Source of the DNA: Notolepis coatsorum
Taxonomy: Eukaryota > Chordata > Actinopteri > Aulopiformes > Paralepididae
Direction: 5' to 3'
NCBI GenBank assembly: GCA_963971535.1
Contig: OZ020599.1
Span: forward strand, 97,571,120-97,635,119
Length of the DNA: 64,000 nucleotides
The notes under the pieces were generated by a model. The model had not been told where the DNA came from. It was given only the letters and a program-made list of their open reading frames with translations, and made no database searches. Made by a program: the position numbers and the translations under genes. This document shows, piece by piece, positions 23,128-33,943 of the stretch. The stretch's first letter is position 1. Each line of letters starts with the position of its first letter.

Positions 23128-23220
23128 GACCCATCTCAAACCCCGCCCTCTTCTCTTGATCCTCTAATCACACCGCTATTGATTGGAGGATCAAGAAAGA
23201 GGGGTTGAGTTTTGACATGG
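23128..23220. mobile_element. Palindromic MITE, copy 1
   Basis: Left arm tgacccatctcaaaccccgc then cctcttctcttgatcctc; right arm is its near reverse complement, ending agttttgacatgggtca. The element is under 100 bp and could fold into one hairpin. Related copies are at 23505-23645 and 61305-61436. Confidence 0.75.
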
Positions 23221-23504
23221 GTCAAATGCCTGAAATGAGTTAAACTCATTGGAGTACACTTAAATGTCTCAGTCAAATGGCCTATACATTTTGGGGCAAC
23301 ATGAAGGTTTTTTTTATATTTTTTTTTTGGGGGGGGGGGGTCCACTCTTGGTTCCTGCTGCATGTGTGTGTCCTCAGTTTGAGCACAATTTTGAGTGCAT
23401 TGCCTACAGTAGCTCCCATCCCAACCCCACGACACTTGAATATGGAAATGATATGTGTGAGATAAATGGGATTTGAACCCTCCTATTTCTCACATCTCTT
23501 CATG

Positions 23505-23648
23505 TCTTAATGGACCTCTCTCAAACACTGCCCTCTTTTTTTTTTATCCTCCAATCACAGCTGTTGCTTCTCAAGTGGTCGCGGTCGTGAAGCCACCGTT
23601 GTGATTGGAGGATCGAGAAAAGAGGGCGGGTTTGAGATGGGTTCCGGG
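23505..23648. mobile_element. Palindromic MITE, copy 2
   Basis: Arms ctctctcaaacactgccctc and gagggcgggtttgagatgg pair, with a second pair tcctccaatcaca/tgtgattggagga inside. The family is the same as at 23128 but it keeps a longer centre. Confidence 0.75.
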
Positions 23649-23970
23649 ACCAGGAGTGTTAAGGGGGCCAGATGTAGGGCTATAGCAGATGGTCACGGAC
23701 AGGGGTTACATTGATCTCACTTCCCGTCTCCTCGAAGAGCTGGCTCTCCTCCTATGTGTCAACCCCCTGCATCACAGCCCTGCCCCCCTGTTCCACTCTG
23801 TCTTTGTATTTTTAGTCTGTGTCAAATAATAGGAGTAGAGCTGGGAATGCTGGCACAGCACCTGGTTGTTGGATTTTTATTATTTTGCTATTTGTTTATT
23901 TGTATTTTTATCACCAACGGACGTGTACATTTCATTGTCCAAAGAAACCATTAAACATCCCCTTTTGTTA

Positions 23971-24958
23971 CACGTCCCTAGTCATCCTTCTTACTGCTTG
24001 TTCCTTTTCTTACTCATTCCTTCTAGATTGTAATATTAACCTCCGGAGTTAATATTACTGACGAAAACCCAGTCGTAATCATTTCTGGATTCTCAGTGAG
24101 CGTTACCAGTGTAATCTTTTGAAATGATGGCCTTCTCAACACAAACGACACAACGAAAGATCCTAGCAAGTCACATCTCGGTACTCGTGTCGTGAAAGGG
24201 TTGGAAAAGAAAAATGTAAAGTATTCATTCTCAATCAAGGCATTCAGGGTATGTACATGGAATGAAAAAAAAAAAAACATAACTGTTGACGAGTCCTCAT
24301 TTTCATATCATTTGAAAGCTGGATCCCTTTATTTCCCCCATGTACTGACCTTCAAGAGAACATGTGCTGACCTTCAAGAGAACAGATCAGGGATCTTCAG
24401 AGACTCATTGTTTACCTGTACTTCCTGAGTTTTAAAGGGCTACAATGGAGAGACTGTGGCCAGAAGGCGCAACCCTGATGGCAAAGTATGTTGAGACGAC
24501 TTGGTGGTCACCATGTGGAGACGACTTGGTGGGATGAAGGCCAAACCCTCTTTTCAGTATTATCTGAATTGAATTAAGGGCATCTATCGCTAACTGTTGC
24601 AATGGACACAGGTCAGGATATACTTGTATGGACAGACACACCCTGTACACGTCATGTGCTCGTTTGACTCGAGAACCCCCCCCTAGTGGCTTAGCTATCC
24701 AACTGCATCTCCATGTCAGGCAACTGTCCTCCGATTCAACTATCAAAACGAGCAAAAACTATGTAATACCAGATTATCTACTACTAACGGACATTGTTTT
24801 ACAAGCACATATCCTACAGCAGAAGGGGTTGTTCAGTGTTATATGATGTGTTAGTTAGACACTGAGGATAGTTTCTTTTAAGAGAATAAAGAATTGTGAT
24901 TCCAATGAGAATGTGAGTGATATCAATTTATGAGTGGAGTGAATGACCATCTCTATGA
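23971..24958. other. Intergenic sequence, unassigned
   Basis: No gene or bounded repeat is recognised. A poly(A)-signal-like AATAAA lies at 24885. Confidence 0.35.
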
Positions 24959-25607
24959 ACACGGATAATGATGCCTATAGCTATGTCATGAACACACAAA
25001 GATGCCAATAGCTATGTCATGAACACAGATAAAGATGCCCTATAGCTATGTCATGAAACAAAGATGCCCATAGCTATGTCATGAACATGGATAAAGATGC
25101 CCATAGCTATGTCATGAACATGGATAAAGATGCCCATAGCTATGTCATGAACACATAAAGATGCCCATCGCTATGTCATGAACACATAAAGATGCCCATA
25201 GCTATGTCATGAACACATAAAGATGCCCATCGCTATGTCATGAACACAGATAAAGATGCCCATAGCTATGTCATGAACACATAAAGATGCTCATATCTAT
25301 GTCATGAACACAGATAAAGATGCCCCATAGCTATGTCATGAACACAGATAAAGATGCCCATATCTATGTCATGAACACAGATAAAGATGCCCATAGCTAT
25401 ATCATGAACACAGATAAAGATGCCCTATATCTATGTCATGAACACAGATAAAGATGCCCCATAGCTATGTCATGAACACAGATAAAGATGCCCATAATAT
25501 GTCATGAACACGGATAAATATGCCCATCGCTATGTCATGAACACGGATAAAGATGCCCATCGCTATGTCATGAACACAGATAAAGATGCCCATAGCTCAG
25601 GGGTGTC
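24959..25607. repeat. 33-bp minisatellite, first block
   Basis: About 20 units of gatgcccatagctatgtcat followed by gaacacagataaa, with a shorter variant lacking gat. More units occur at 26673-26720 and 26845-26943, split by inserted repeats. Confidence 0.93.
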
Positions 25608-26672
25608 GTTTTGGTATGGCACCTTGGCAAATTAATATATATAAAAAAGATTTTATTTTTATTTGTTTATTTAAAATTAAGAATTCAAATGTCAACATTA
25701 TGAACGAAGCTTCGAACTATTCAGTACAGCCCTAGCATGTTTTGATATAGTCAATTATCTCACTTTTACTAGGTGACTAACTCAAATATGCCGCCAGAAA
25801 AAAAAGGAAAGTGGACATACTGACGTTTTTTAGTCAAAGGGCAGCAGAGACAAGTGATACAGGGACACGGGTCTTACAATGGCTTAGTGATTATAACAGT
25901 GCAGTTCAGCATTCAGTAACCCATACTTTTTGTGAACGTGTTTTTGATACTACATTCTGTTGAACACACACCTCCAAACCTAAGGAAATTGGCTCAATTG
26001 CAAGAAAAATAATGGACAGTTATTTGATTTGATAGTTTATTTGATAGGGACAGCACATGTTAATGAACATCAAGTACAAAATACAAAATGTAAACATGTA
26101 GGGTTGTAGCAAGAGCTAATTTACACCCGTAGTCCCTAAACAGGAGACAGCAAAACTCTTTCAATAAATAAATAAATAGCCTGCTTAGGGTAGCATTGTG
26201 ACAATCAATGATAAAAACAACAATAAAAACAAGAAACAAGTTACATAAACTAAATCAGATTAAAATGATCACAGTTCTGGTTTGCCTTAAGATGCAGTTT
26301 AAGATGCGTCTTGAACATGGAGTATGTGGGGCACTCTCTAATCACAACTGGTAGGCTATTCCAGTAGTTACCACCTTTAACAGAGAACAGTTTTTGCAAA
26401 GGTAGTATACCGAAAAGGCACCTTACAGTCCCCTCTACTGATGGCCCTGGTGGTTATGATATTACATTCTGCTCAGCATAATTTGTATGCAAAATATTGT
26501 GGTTCCCTGCTTTAGTCTGTTGACACATTTCTATACTAAATGCTTTTGTAGTCCTGTGTCATACATAAATGTCATATAAGTGAATTGTATAGAAACAACT
26601 CACCAAACGTGACTGATTTGACAACCCCCCCCTCCTTGCCATACCTTGGCCTTTACTGAAATGACGCCACTG
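25608..26672. mobile_element. hAT-like element splitting the 33-bp array, with LINE 3' UTR inside
   Basis: Ends are caggggtgtcgttttgg and its imperfect inverse ctgaaatgacgccactg. The 7-bp catagct is repeated at 25601-25607 and 26673-26679. Within it, 26030-26400 is a minus-strand LINE 3' UTR (gatagggacagcacatgtta), related to those at 40640-41045 and 43990-44060. Confidence 0.7.
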
Positions 26673-26679
26673 CATAGCT

Positions 26680-26943
26680 GTCATGCACACGGATAAAGAT
26701 GCCCACTGCTATGATGATGATGATGATGATGATGAAGACTTTATTCCAGACTCAAGGTCCATATTACACATATACAAAACAACAAAAATTAAGAAATTCA
26801 ATAAAGAAATAACAACATAGATTAAAATGCATAAAGGCATTGATGTCATGAACACGGATAAAGATGCCCATCACCATGTCATGAACACAGATAAAGATGC
26901 CCTATAGGTATGCGGTCGTATGCCATGAACACAGATAAAGATG
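26680..26943. repeat. 33-bp minisatellite, split remainder
   Basis: Residual units of the 33-bp array flank a short minus-strand LINE 3' end at 26709-26830 that begins with (gat)n and gaagactttattccagac. Confidence 0.75.
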
Positions 26944-27735
26944 CTGAACATTCAGGATTTTGAAACCTTTGAATGGTTCGCTGGACCCAGGCCTATAGAA
27001 AAATACCCCTCTTGTCATGTGGCAGTGGGACCCAAAATGTATAGGCCCGACCCACTGTATTCTCATCGGGACAGTACATGTCCGCCATTTCGCCCTGGGG
27101 GCCATGGTTTTGCAGGAAGTAATCATCACAAAAATAAATATATATATATAATGCATTCTGTAAGTCTGAGTCCAGTGAAAGGCTTTTGTTTTGTTTCGCC
27201 TCTGTACTCCAGCATATTGGGTTTGAAATGGAACACTTGACTATGAGCTTAAATTGCAGACTTTCTGCTTTAATTTGAGGGTGTTTATTTACATCCATAA
27301 TAATAATAATAATAATAATTGTATTTGTATTGCACTTTATATTTGGTATCTCAAAGTGCTACAGGTAAAGAAAAAAGAAAACACAATAGATAATTCCAGT
27401 GAACATCCATGTCAGGTGAACCATTATTGTACATTGACCCAAGAGACGTGACAGTAGTCCCGTAGTCACACTAGTCTTAATGTCTAGCATATTACACTCT
27501 TATAAACATGTATGGGTACCGCAATTTGTTCAGTACCCAACCCTATAACCATCATGGATCCATCAATGATCAAAGGTGTGGATTTTTACTATGTTACCAT
27601 TATCAACAATATGTACAAATCGTGAAACTATACTGTGTATTTTTGAAGTGTATCAAAATTATTTACTGGTCTGTGTGTATGTATGTCCCAGGGTGAGTGA
27701 GAGTAGTCTAGTTACTAATTGTTTTATGCACACAA
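26944..27735. other. Intergenic repeats and unassigned sequence
   Basis: An (aat)n tract with tttgtattgcactttatatt (27298-27350) is a minus-strand LINE 3' end. The stretch 26944-27298 reads as ordinary sequence with no domain. No gene was found. Confidence 0.4.
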
Positions 27736-27802
<67 letters not shown>

Positions 27803-28254
27803 AACTTTATTAACAGATTGCAGAATGGGTACAATACACTACAGTACAGCTCAATTTGTTAAGGGGATGCAGACCAGAGAAAGACTTTCGTCTTGTTTAC
27901 ATCAGGGTCCCCCATTTTCAATTCTTCAGGACATATATGACATACATGACATACAGATATACAGTACTGCTCCATCTATACATTTATGACATACGAGATT
28001 TGCAAATACAGTACTGTTTGTGATAGAAAAAGAGTCCAGAAAAGAGTATATACATTTGATGTAAAAACTGTACATTGGAGGTGGATCGGTGGGTGGGGGG
28101 GTTGGGCAGGAGGGGTGGGGGGGGACACACACTGTACAACTGTACAAGCAAAACTGTACATTGGAATATTGACAACCATACTTGGTCATTTACTGTACAT
28201 TGGAGGGGGTTGGGTTAGGACATTTACATGGGCCAGTTTCGAATTGCAGTCTCC
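27736..28254 (-). mobile_element. LINE 3' fragment, minus copy
   Basis: This begins with about 62 bases of (attg)n, then aaaactttattaacagattg and the inverse of the 8140-8742/10012 LINE 3' UTR, back to the protein end near cctacgggagactg at 28245. It is the same LINE family, opposite in orientation to the copy at 28567. Confidence 0.88.
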
Positions 28255-28566
28255 CGTAGGTGATCATGAATTCATTGACCAAATATTACATAATAATACT
28301 TGCAATGTCAATATCTGCATAATTATTGGGGCAATTTGCCCATTTCATTTAGCATATTTTAATCTTGATATACTTTCCCATATCAAGTTCAATAACAAGT
28401 TATTAACCAGGTGGTCTGACATTGCATTACAATATAACCAACCTATCAAAATTCCAACAAAGTATGTTGGAATTTATAATAAAAATCAGTTAATCCGGCG
28501 AATTATTTTATTCAACAACTGCATTGGTCAAAAGCTGCTCTATCATGAAATCAAATTACATGTATA
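28255..28566 (+). other. Unassigned open block between inverted LINE copies
   Basis: This block is open on the plus strand for about 100 codons (…ILHNNTCNVNICIIIGA, later TRWSDIALQYNQPIKIPTKY). It matches no domain I recognise. It lies exactly between the two opposed LINE fragments. It may be part of an unknown element or an accidental open frame. Confidence 0.35.
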
Positions 28567-28769
28567 GATGTATACATCAAATTACATTATTACATGTATA
28601 GATGTAGCAGTACTGTCTATCTGTATGTCATATTATGATGAATTGAAAATGGGGGACCCTGATGTACAGTAAACAAGACGAAAGTCTTTCTCTGGTCTGC
28701 ATCCCCTTAACAATTGTATGTATTGAGCTGTACTGCACTGTACCCATTCTGCAATCTGTTAATAAAGTT

Positions 28770-28839
<70 letters not shown>

Positions 28840-28840
28840 T
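28567..28840 (+). mobile_element. LINE 3' fragment, plus copy
   Basis: Only the 3' UTR is present, from about gtatagatgtagcagtactg to ttaataaagttttc followed by about 66 bases of (aatc)n. It faces the minus copy at 27736-28254. Confidence 0.88.
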
Positions 28841-28969
28841 ACACAATAAAATGTGCCAAAGCAACAACAATGCAAGGCATTCTCATCATGCCACGTCTCA
28901 TCGTGGCTTAGAGCTCCCCCTACAGGCTTGAAGAGGGATGACCTCGTGTAAATCTCAGAGAAGGTGGGT

Positions 28970-29123
28970 AAACAGACCCCAGATCTGTGTAGCAGCACAA
29001 GCCGGACCTTCCTGCAGCAGACCATCTATGCAGCAGACGCCGGGGCGGAGCTAAACAGACCCCAGATCGGTGTAGCAGCACAAGCCGGACCTTCCTGCAG
29101 CAGACGCCGGGGCGGAGCTAAAC
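28970..29123 (+). promoter_or_regulatory. pfkfb2: pfkfb2 promoter region with duplicated GC-box unit
   Basis: Two copies of one unit lie in tandem, 28970-29052 and 29053-29119. Each runs aaacagaccccagatc, agcagcacaagccggacctt, cctgcagcagac and ends gccggggcggagct, a GC box of the Sp1 kind. The first copy has 16 extra bases. No TATA box is seen. The block lies 90-240 bases before the donor of a probable first exon. Promoter role is inference. Confidence 0.6.
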
Positions 29124-29212
29124 GGTGACGCGGAGGGTTCCAGCCGGAGAGCGAACTGGTGTATCAGTTCCAAAGAAAAGATAAATTGTGCCGACACCTG
29201 CTTCCGTTTTTG
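29120..29212 (+). other. pfkfb2: Probable 5' non-coding exon 1 of pfkfb2
   Basis: A strong donor, ttttg|gtaagt, lies at 29213. The start is a guess set just after the GC boxes. The next acceptor, tgcctgcag, is at 29602. The sequence has no long open frame, which fits a 5' UTR exon. Confidence 0.5.
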
Positions 29213-29602
29213 GTAAGTTAATGCATTTATCCTTTGCTTTGTAGTGGCACCATCTCCTTAAAAACATCTCTTTAGATGTATACTCCTGATGTAGAAGCAT
29301 AAATGAAGTACAGTAGTAGTTGCTATGCAGGCCAACTGTAAATCGAAATAATTTTGTGTAGCCTTTATATCCGCTGATAAAACGATAGTGTTGCATGCAT
29401 TGTTGTCGCATGCAGTGAAATACAATGTGATATTGAAGCAATTCACCAAACAATAATTGACTATATATCCGATGAGCAAATATGTTTACATTATGATGAA
29501 TCTGCTACTTGATTTCTGGTTTGCTGCTTGGATATCAACATGTTGTTTACACACAACCGGCTCCATTGCTGCTGATAAGCTGTGATTGTCTGCTGCCTGC
29601 AG

Positions 29603-29723
29603 CCTCGTCCTCCAAAGAGATGCTGACCTCGTCCTGCTAGTGACCTGACCTCCCAGCTCCCAGCCCCCAGCCAGCCGTGACAGGACAGGAGTCAGGACAC
29701 AACAACACAGAGAGAGAGAGACC
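29603..29723 (+). other. pfkfb2: pfkfb2 5' UTR part of exon 2, with short upstream frame
   Basis: This is the untranslated stretch between acceptor tgcctgcag and the start codon. It carries a seven-codon upstream frame, atg ctg acc tcg tcc tgc tag, at 29620-29640, about 80 bases before the main start. Confidence 0.5.
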
Positions 29724-29817
29724 ATGGCTGCCAGCCAGCACAAACACACCACCCCAGCCCCAGACAACTCATCTGATGGGAAGAAAACAGAGCTCAGGGT
29801 CAATGAGAAGAAATGCT
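29724..29817 (+). CDS. pfkfb2: PFKFB2 (6-phosphofructo-2-kinase/fructose-2,6-bisphosphatase 2), first coding exon
   Basis: The start codon sits in gagaccatgg, a good initiation context. The exon gives 31 residues, MAASQHKHTTPAPDNSSDGK then KTELRVNEKKC, ending before gtaagt with one base of a split codon. The closing LRVNEKKC resembles the LRMSEKKC of mammalian PFKFB2 as I recall it, and differs from the longer PFKFB4-type N terminus. PFKFB enzymes set the level of fructose-2,6-bisphosphate, the activator of glycolytic phosphofructokinase. The N-terminal stretch is variable between isoforms and regulatory. Confidence 0.9.
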
Positions 29818-29829
29818 GTAAGTGTCTTT

Positions 29830-30096
29830 GTTTCTGTCCTCAAGGTCAAACGCGTCCTGACTGAGACGTGTCTGTCTGGTGTTAATGATCAAAGCTAAGT
29901 AGGACAGAATGTGAACTAGGCACGGGGTCGTTCTTCTCCTGGAAAAGCTGCCGCTTTAGTCACATGGAAAATAAATAAGAAAGTAGTCTATTCTTAACAT
30001 TTCGCCATCAGTCCCTTCTTTCAATAAAGACACGTGGTAATTGTCCCTGTAGAATGTTCCCCTCAGGCGCTGCCTGGCACTAGGGAGTGTCCTCCT

Positions 30097-30130
<34 letters not shown>

Positions 30131-30530
30131 TCTCAAAGCCTGTTCTTATACACCTACCTACGCCATACACCTGTAGATATAAGATAATAATTAGCCCGCT
30201 CAGTATCACATGAGCTACAGTGGAAAAACCATGAAACTAGGTTTTAATTTAACTGGATAGTTCACTCTGAGGAATGTGTCGTCAGGAATCCTGCCCCGCT
30301 AGGTCTCCAGGTTTCAGCTGTGTTGTTTACAGAACGTGAGCGGCAAGCTTGGTCTTGCCAAGCACAGTGTTTGAGGGAATCTGTTAACTACTGGACTGGG
30401 GAGAGGGTGGGCTTTTGTGGACTTGTGTATCTTATGAACTTGAAGCAACACAGGGAAACATAATAGGGCTAGATCCACAAAGAATGGATTGCACGGTGCT
30501 AATTGCACCCGTACTTACAATTCATTATGA
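29830..30530. other. pfkfb2 intron 1, first part
   Basis: This is mostly unique-looking sequence with a GT microsatellite (30102-30128). A short LINE 3' UTR piece starts at 30528 (gaattgaaaatgggggaccc). No gene was found. Confidence 0.45.
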
Positions 30531-30586
30531 ATTGAAAATGGGGGACCCTGATGTAGACAAGACGAAAGTCTTTCTCTGGTCTGCAT

Positions 30587-31435
30587 CCCCTTAACACTTT
30601 CAGAGCCCTTGTTTAACCTTGATTTACCCGTTGAATGCCACCATCCACTTCAATGTTAGCTTAAAAACGCCTAATCTATGTTTTAAATGATGGCTATGTG
30701 TCTAATCTGCCCGTCGCTTTATCAATGACTCGTTTGCAGTCAACATTGTCGAAGCGGATTGTTTTTTTATGGGTTCTTTTTCGTTTTATAGCATTTTGAA
30801 AAGCCCTTGTTTTCAAGGAAAATATAAAGATTCCATGATGACATTTACTGGAATATTCTAGAATACACAAAAACATTGTAATTTGTTGGCCTATTTATGA
30901 ATCGTTTCCAAATAAACGCTAAGATTATCGATAGTATATGTGTACGTATACACGCTATGGACGCGAGCTGAAAAATCGATTCTCTTATTTCCTCATCAGC
31001 GATCGCGCACACACAGACACATCACACATAGGGGACACGCTGAGATCTCAGCGAATACAACTCTGATTATCCCAAGACTGGTAAAATAGATTCCTTACCT
31101 CAGATCAGATGTTCTCCAAAAAGATCATTCCAATTCCTGATCGCCATTCCAAATATCGATCACGCTTATTGATTGAGTATTGGCTGCTGTGAATATATAT
31201 TCCAGGCTGATTCCCGTCCCGCGATGACTTCCATGTTGATCAGACTTCTTGCCAGCACAAGGAACCAGCTGGCTCCGCCTCTACCTATCTACAGATCCCA
31301 GGTCCGTCTAAGCGACTGACCTGCAGTTACACAGGGATAGACGATAGGGGGCGCTTTTTTCCATTCTGAGCTCCTGTAGGAGCTGGTGTACCAACGGGAG
31401 ACTCGGTTGATGAAATATGATTTCAGATCGCTAAT
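30587..31435. mobile_element. TTAA-type element, decayed, related to 33944-36163
   Basis: The element starts at a TTAA inside a LINE 3' UTR (cccc|ttaacactttcagagc). Its inside shares ggctatgtgtctaat, tatcaatgact, cggattgtttttt and tttatgaatcgttt with the TTAA element at 33944-36163. No intact right end was found. Confidence 0.6.
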
Positions 31436-31620
31436 AAAACGATATTTGTCGTCGTCAGCTGGCTATCAATTATTATGCCCAGTAATTTTACTTTATTTAC
31501 CTGTTCTATGGGTTCGTCAGACACGTTCAAACTCATTTTTGGTATCGATGACAATTTATGACTCGAACCCAAGATAATTGGTCAAAAAGGTTTTTGAGAT
31601 GTTTAGTACCAACTTATTCT
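31436..31620 (-). mobile_element. LINE RT remnant
   Basis: Minus-strand reading gives NKLVLNISKT and later EQVNKVKLLGIIIDSQLT, the block after the FADD box in CR1/L2-like reverse transcriptases. The frame is broken. Confidence 0.65.
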
Positions 31621-31624
31621 GTTT

Positions 31625-31775
31625 CCGGAGGATAAGAGAGTAGAGGATGACAGAGGAAAAGGGAGAAGAGTGGAGAGGAGTTGAGAAGAGTAGGAAGAGA
31701 AGACGGGAGCGGACACAGGGCGAGGTGTGGAGAGAAGAGGACAGGATGAGATAGGAGAGGAGTGGAAGAGAGAAC
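31625..31775. repeat. Purine-rich (GAGGAGA) tract
   Basis: About 150 bases of mainly A and G on the plus strand; low-complexity. Confidence 0.85.
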
Positions 31776-32239
31776 ATATATCAATCCCAGTGCTCATGTG
31801 TTTCAAAGTTCCAGTTCAATAAATTGTTGTTCATCTACAGCTTGTTACATTATTTCATGCATTGATATTATCAATAAGACATAATCTCTAAGCATTTACA
31901 ATGTAGGCTTGACTGGCACATCTTTTAAATCAAGTAAGTAGTCAGGTGTCCTAGGGGGTTGTGTGTGTGTGAGGGGAGGGGGGGCGGAAAGCTCATCACT
32001 TAATAATGGTACCTGGAAAATCAGGAGGTAGCATGGAAAAAAATGTCAAGGCAAGCGTGGGAACCCTGTCCATGTTTTGCCCGGTGAGAGTACAGTGGAT
32101 GAGTGCAGGCAGTTGCTTAGCAGCAGGCTGTTGGCGAAACATTAAGTATGGGTGAGGAGTTGTGTATGATGGAAATGTCAACCAGCTTCAAGTTCGACCA
32201 GGGGATCACAATTCCCTTTCAGTACATTTGTGTGTGTGT
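31776..32239. other. Intron sequence, unassigned
   Basis: No domain or bounded repeat is seen. It may belong with the cysteine-rich fragment that follows. Confidence 0.3.
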
Positions 32240-32400
32240 TCTTATGTGAATGGTAAATGGTGCAGTTGCACAGGTCCTGGGTGTGGTAGAGGCAGACCAG
32301 GCACTCAGGACAGTTAGCAGGCCAGGGGGGGGCCACAGGAAGCAGGTGGTCTTACACTTGTTACACTGTCTCTCTCTCGTCATCAGGCAGCAGCTCAAAC
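32240..32400 (-). pseudogene. Cysteine-rich coding-like fragment
   Basis: On the minus strand, two adjacent frames give QCNKCKTTCFLWPP and then ANCPECLVCLYHTQDLCNC. The spacing of CxxC pairs resembles a zinc-binding tail, as in some transposase C termini. The two parts are in different frames, there is no start or splice context, and I cannot name a family. Confidence 0.3.
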
Positions 32401-32545
32401 CAATAGGGTATATCTGCAGAGCCACACGTCTGGGCGGGGCTTCATGGCGGGGCCGCGTTAGAGGCGGGGCTTCGTGGCGTGGACAACTTCAAGTATTGTG
32501 GCATGGACAAGTCTTTGCACTACTGCGCATGCGGATGAGGGGGGG

Positions 32546-32547
32546 GG

Positions 32548-32602
<55 letters not shown>
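32546..32602. repeat. (TC)n microsatellite
   Basis: About 27 tc dinucleotides preceded by a short G-run. Confidence 0.95.
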
Positions 32603-32605
<3 letters not shown>

Positions 32606-33240
32606 TACAACATACACAACTTTCGTCTTGTTTACATCAGGGTCCCCCATTTTCAATTCATCATAACATGACATACAGATAGACAGTAATGTTACATCTA
32701 GACATTTATGACATACCAGATCTACAAATATACTAGACATTTATGACATACCAGATCTACAAATATACTAGACATTTATGACATACCAGATCTACAAATA
32801 TACTAGACATTTATGACATACCAGATCTACAAATATACAGCACTGTTTGTGATACAAAAATAGTAGAGTATATATAGTAATAATAGAGTATATACATTTG
32901 AGGGGGAATAAACTGTACATATACAGCACTGTTTGTGATACAAAAATAGTAGAGTACATTAACCTGGCACAACATACTTGTTCACATGTCATTTTTCTTT
33001 CACTCTAAAGGAAATATGTCTCACATACAGTAGACCCCCCGGTACTTTGTGGAGACGAAGATGATGAGTACCAGTCTTCTCCTCAGACATATAAAATCAG
33101 TTTTTCAATACAAGTACGACTCAAGACACGGAACATTAGTATGCAAAATAAAAAATGAACACAGATTTGAGTGTGAATGAAAACTTTATTTTAACAGATT
33201 GCAGAATGGGTACAATACAGTATGGCTCAATACACACAAT
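32603..33240 (-). mobile_element. LINE 3' UTR with internal 35-bp tandem repeat
   Basis: The minus-strand LINE 3' UTR is of the same family as 27736-28254 (ctttcgtcttgtttacatca at left, aacagattgcagaatgggta at right). Inside it, a 35-bp unit starting agacatttatgacatacc is repeated four times (32699-32838), a local expansion of one part of the UTR. Confidence 0.8.
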
Positions 33241-33332
33241 TGTTAGAGAGAGTGGGAAGGAGTGGGAATCGAACCGGGAACCTTCCCATTACCAGACGAC
33301 AGCTCTACCTCCTGAGCCACTGTCGCCCCCCC
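33241..33332 (-). mobile_element. SINE head, minus strand
   Basis: This is the reverse complement of the tRNA-like head of the 10500-10740 SINE: gggaatcgaaccgggaacc (B box) and ctacctcctgagccactgtc (A box). It is joined directly to a LINE 3' end on its left. Confidence 0.8.
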
Positions 33333-33520
33333 CCCTCTTATGTGTGTGTTACTTGTGCTTCTGTCTTTGCAACGACCAAATGTCCATACATTTGTTGCCC
33401 CCCCTCCCATTTTAAAAAGGCACCCTGAGGTTGGGTAAGGGTTAGGTTGGGTTAGGTTCAGGCATGCATTGCTTAAGGCTAGGGAATTCATCTTTAGTCC
33501 AGTTATGTCCTCACAAATAA

Positions 33521-33943
<423 letters not shown>

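Larger units (their letters stand above)
19906..23970 (+). other. dlgap4: Probable 3' UTR of the DLGAP gene
   Basis: No splice or coding signal follows the stop. Candidate poly(A) signals are ATTAAA at 23950-23955 and AATAAA at 24885-24890; neither can be confirmed from sequence alone. The stretch holds a minisatellite, CT and CA microsatellites (21401-21437, 21494-21515), a C-run of about 31 bases (22187-22217), a G-run (23327-23340) and two palindromic MITEs. The 22500-23130 part looks unique. Confidence 0.55.

Noticed and set aside
29486-29803. Antisense 105-codon frame over pfkfb2 exon 2
   Set aside because: It lies opposite a well-supported coding exon and has no homology.
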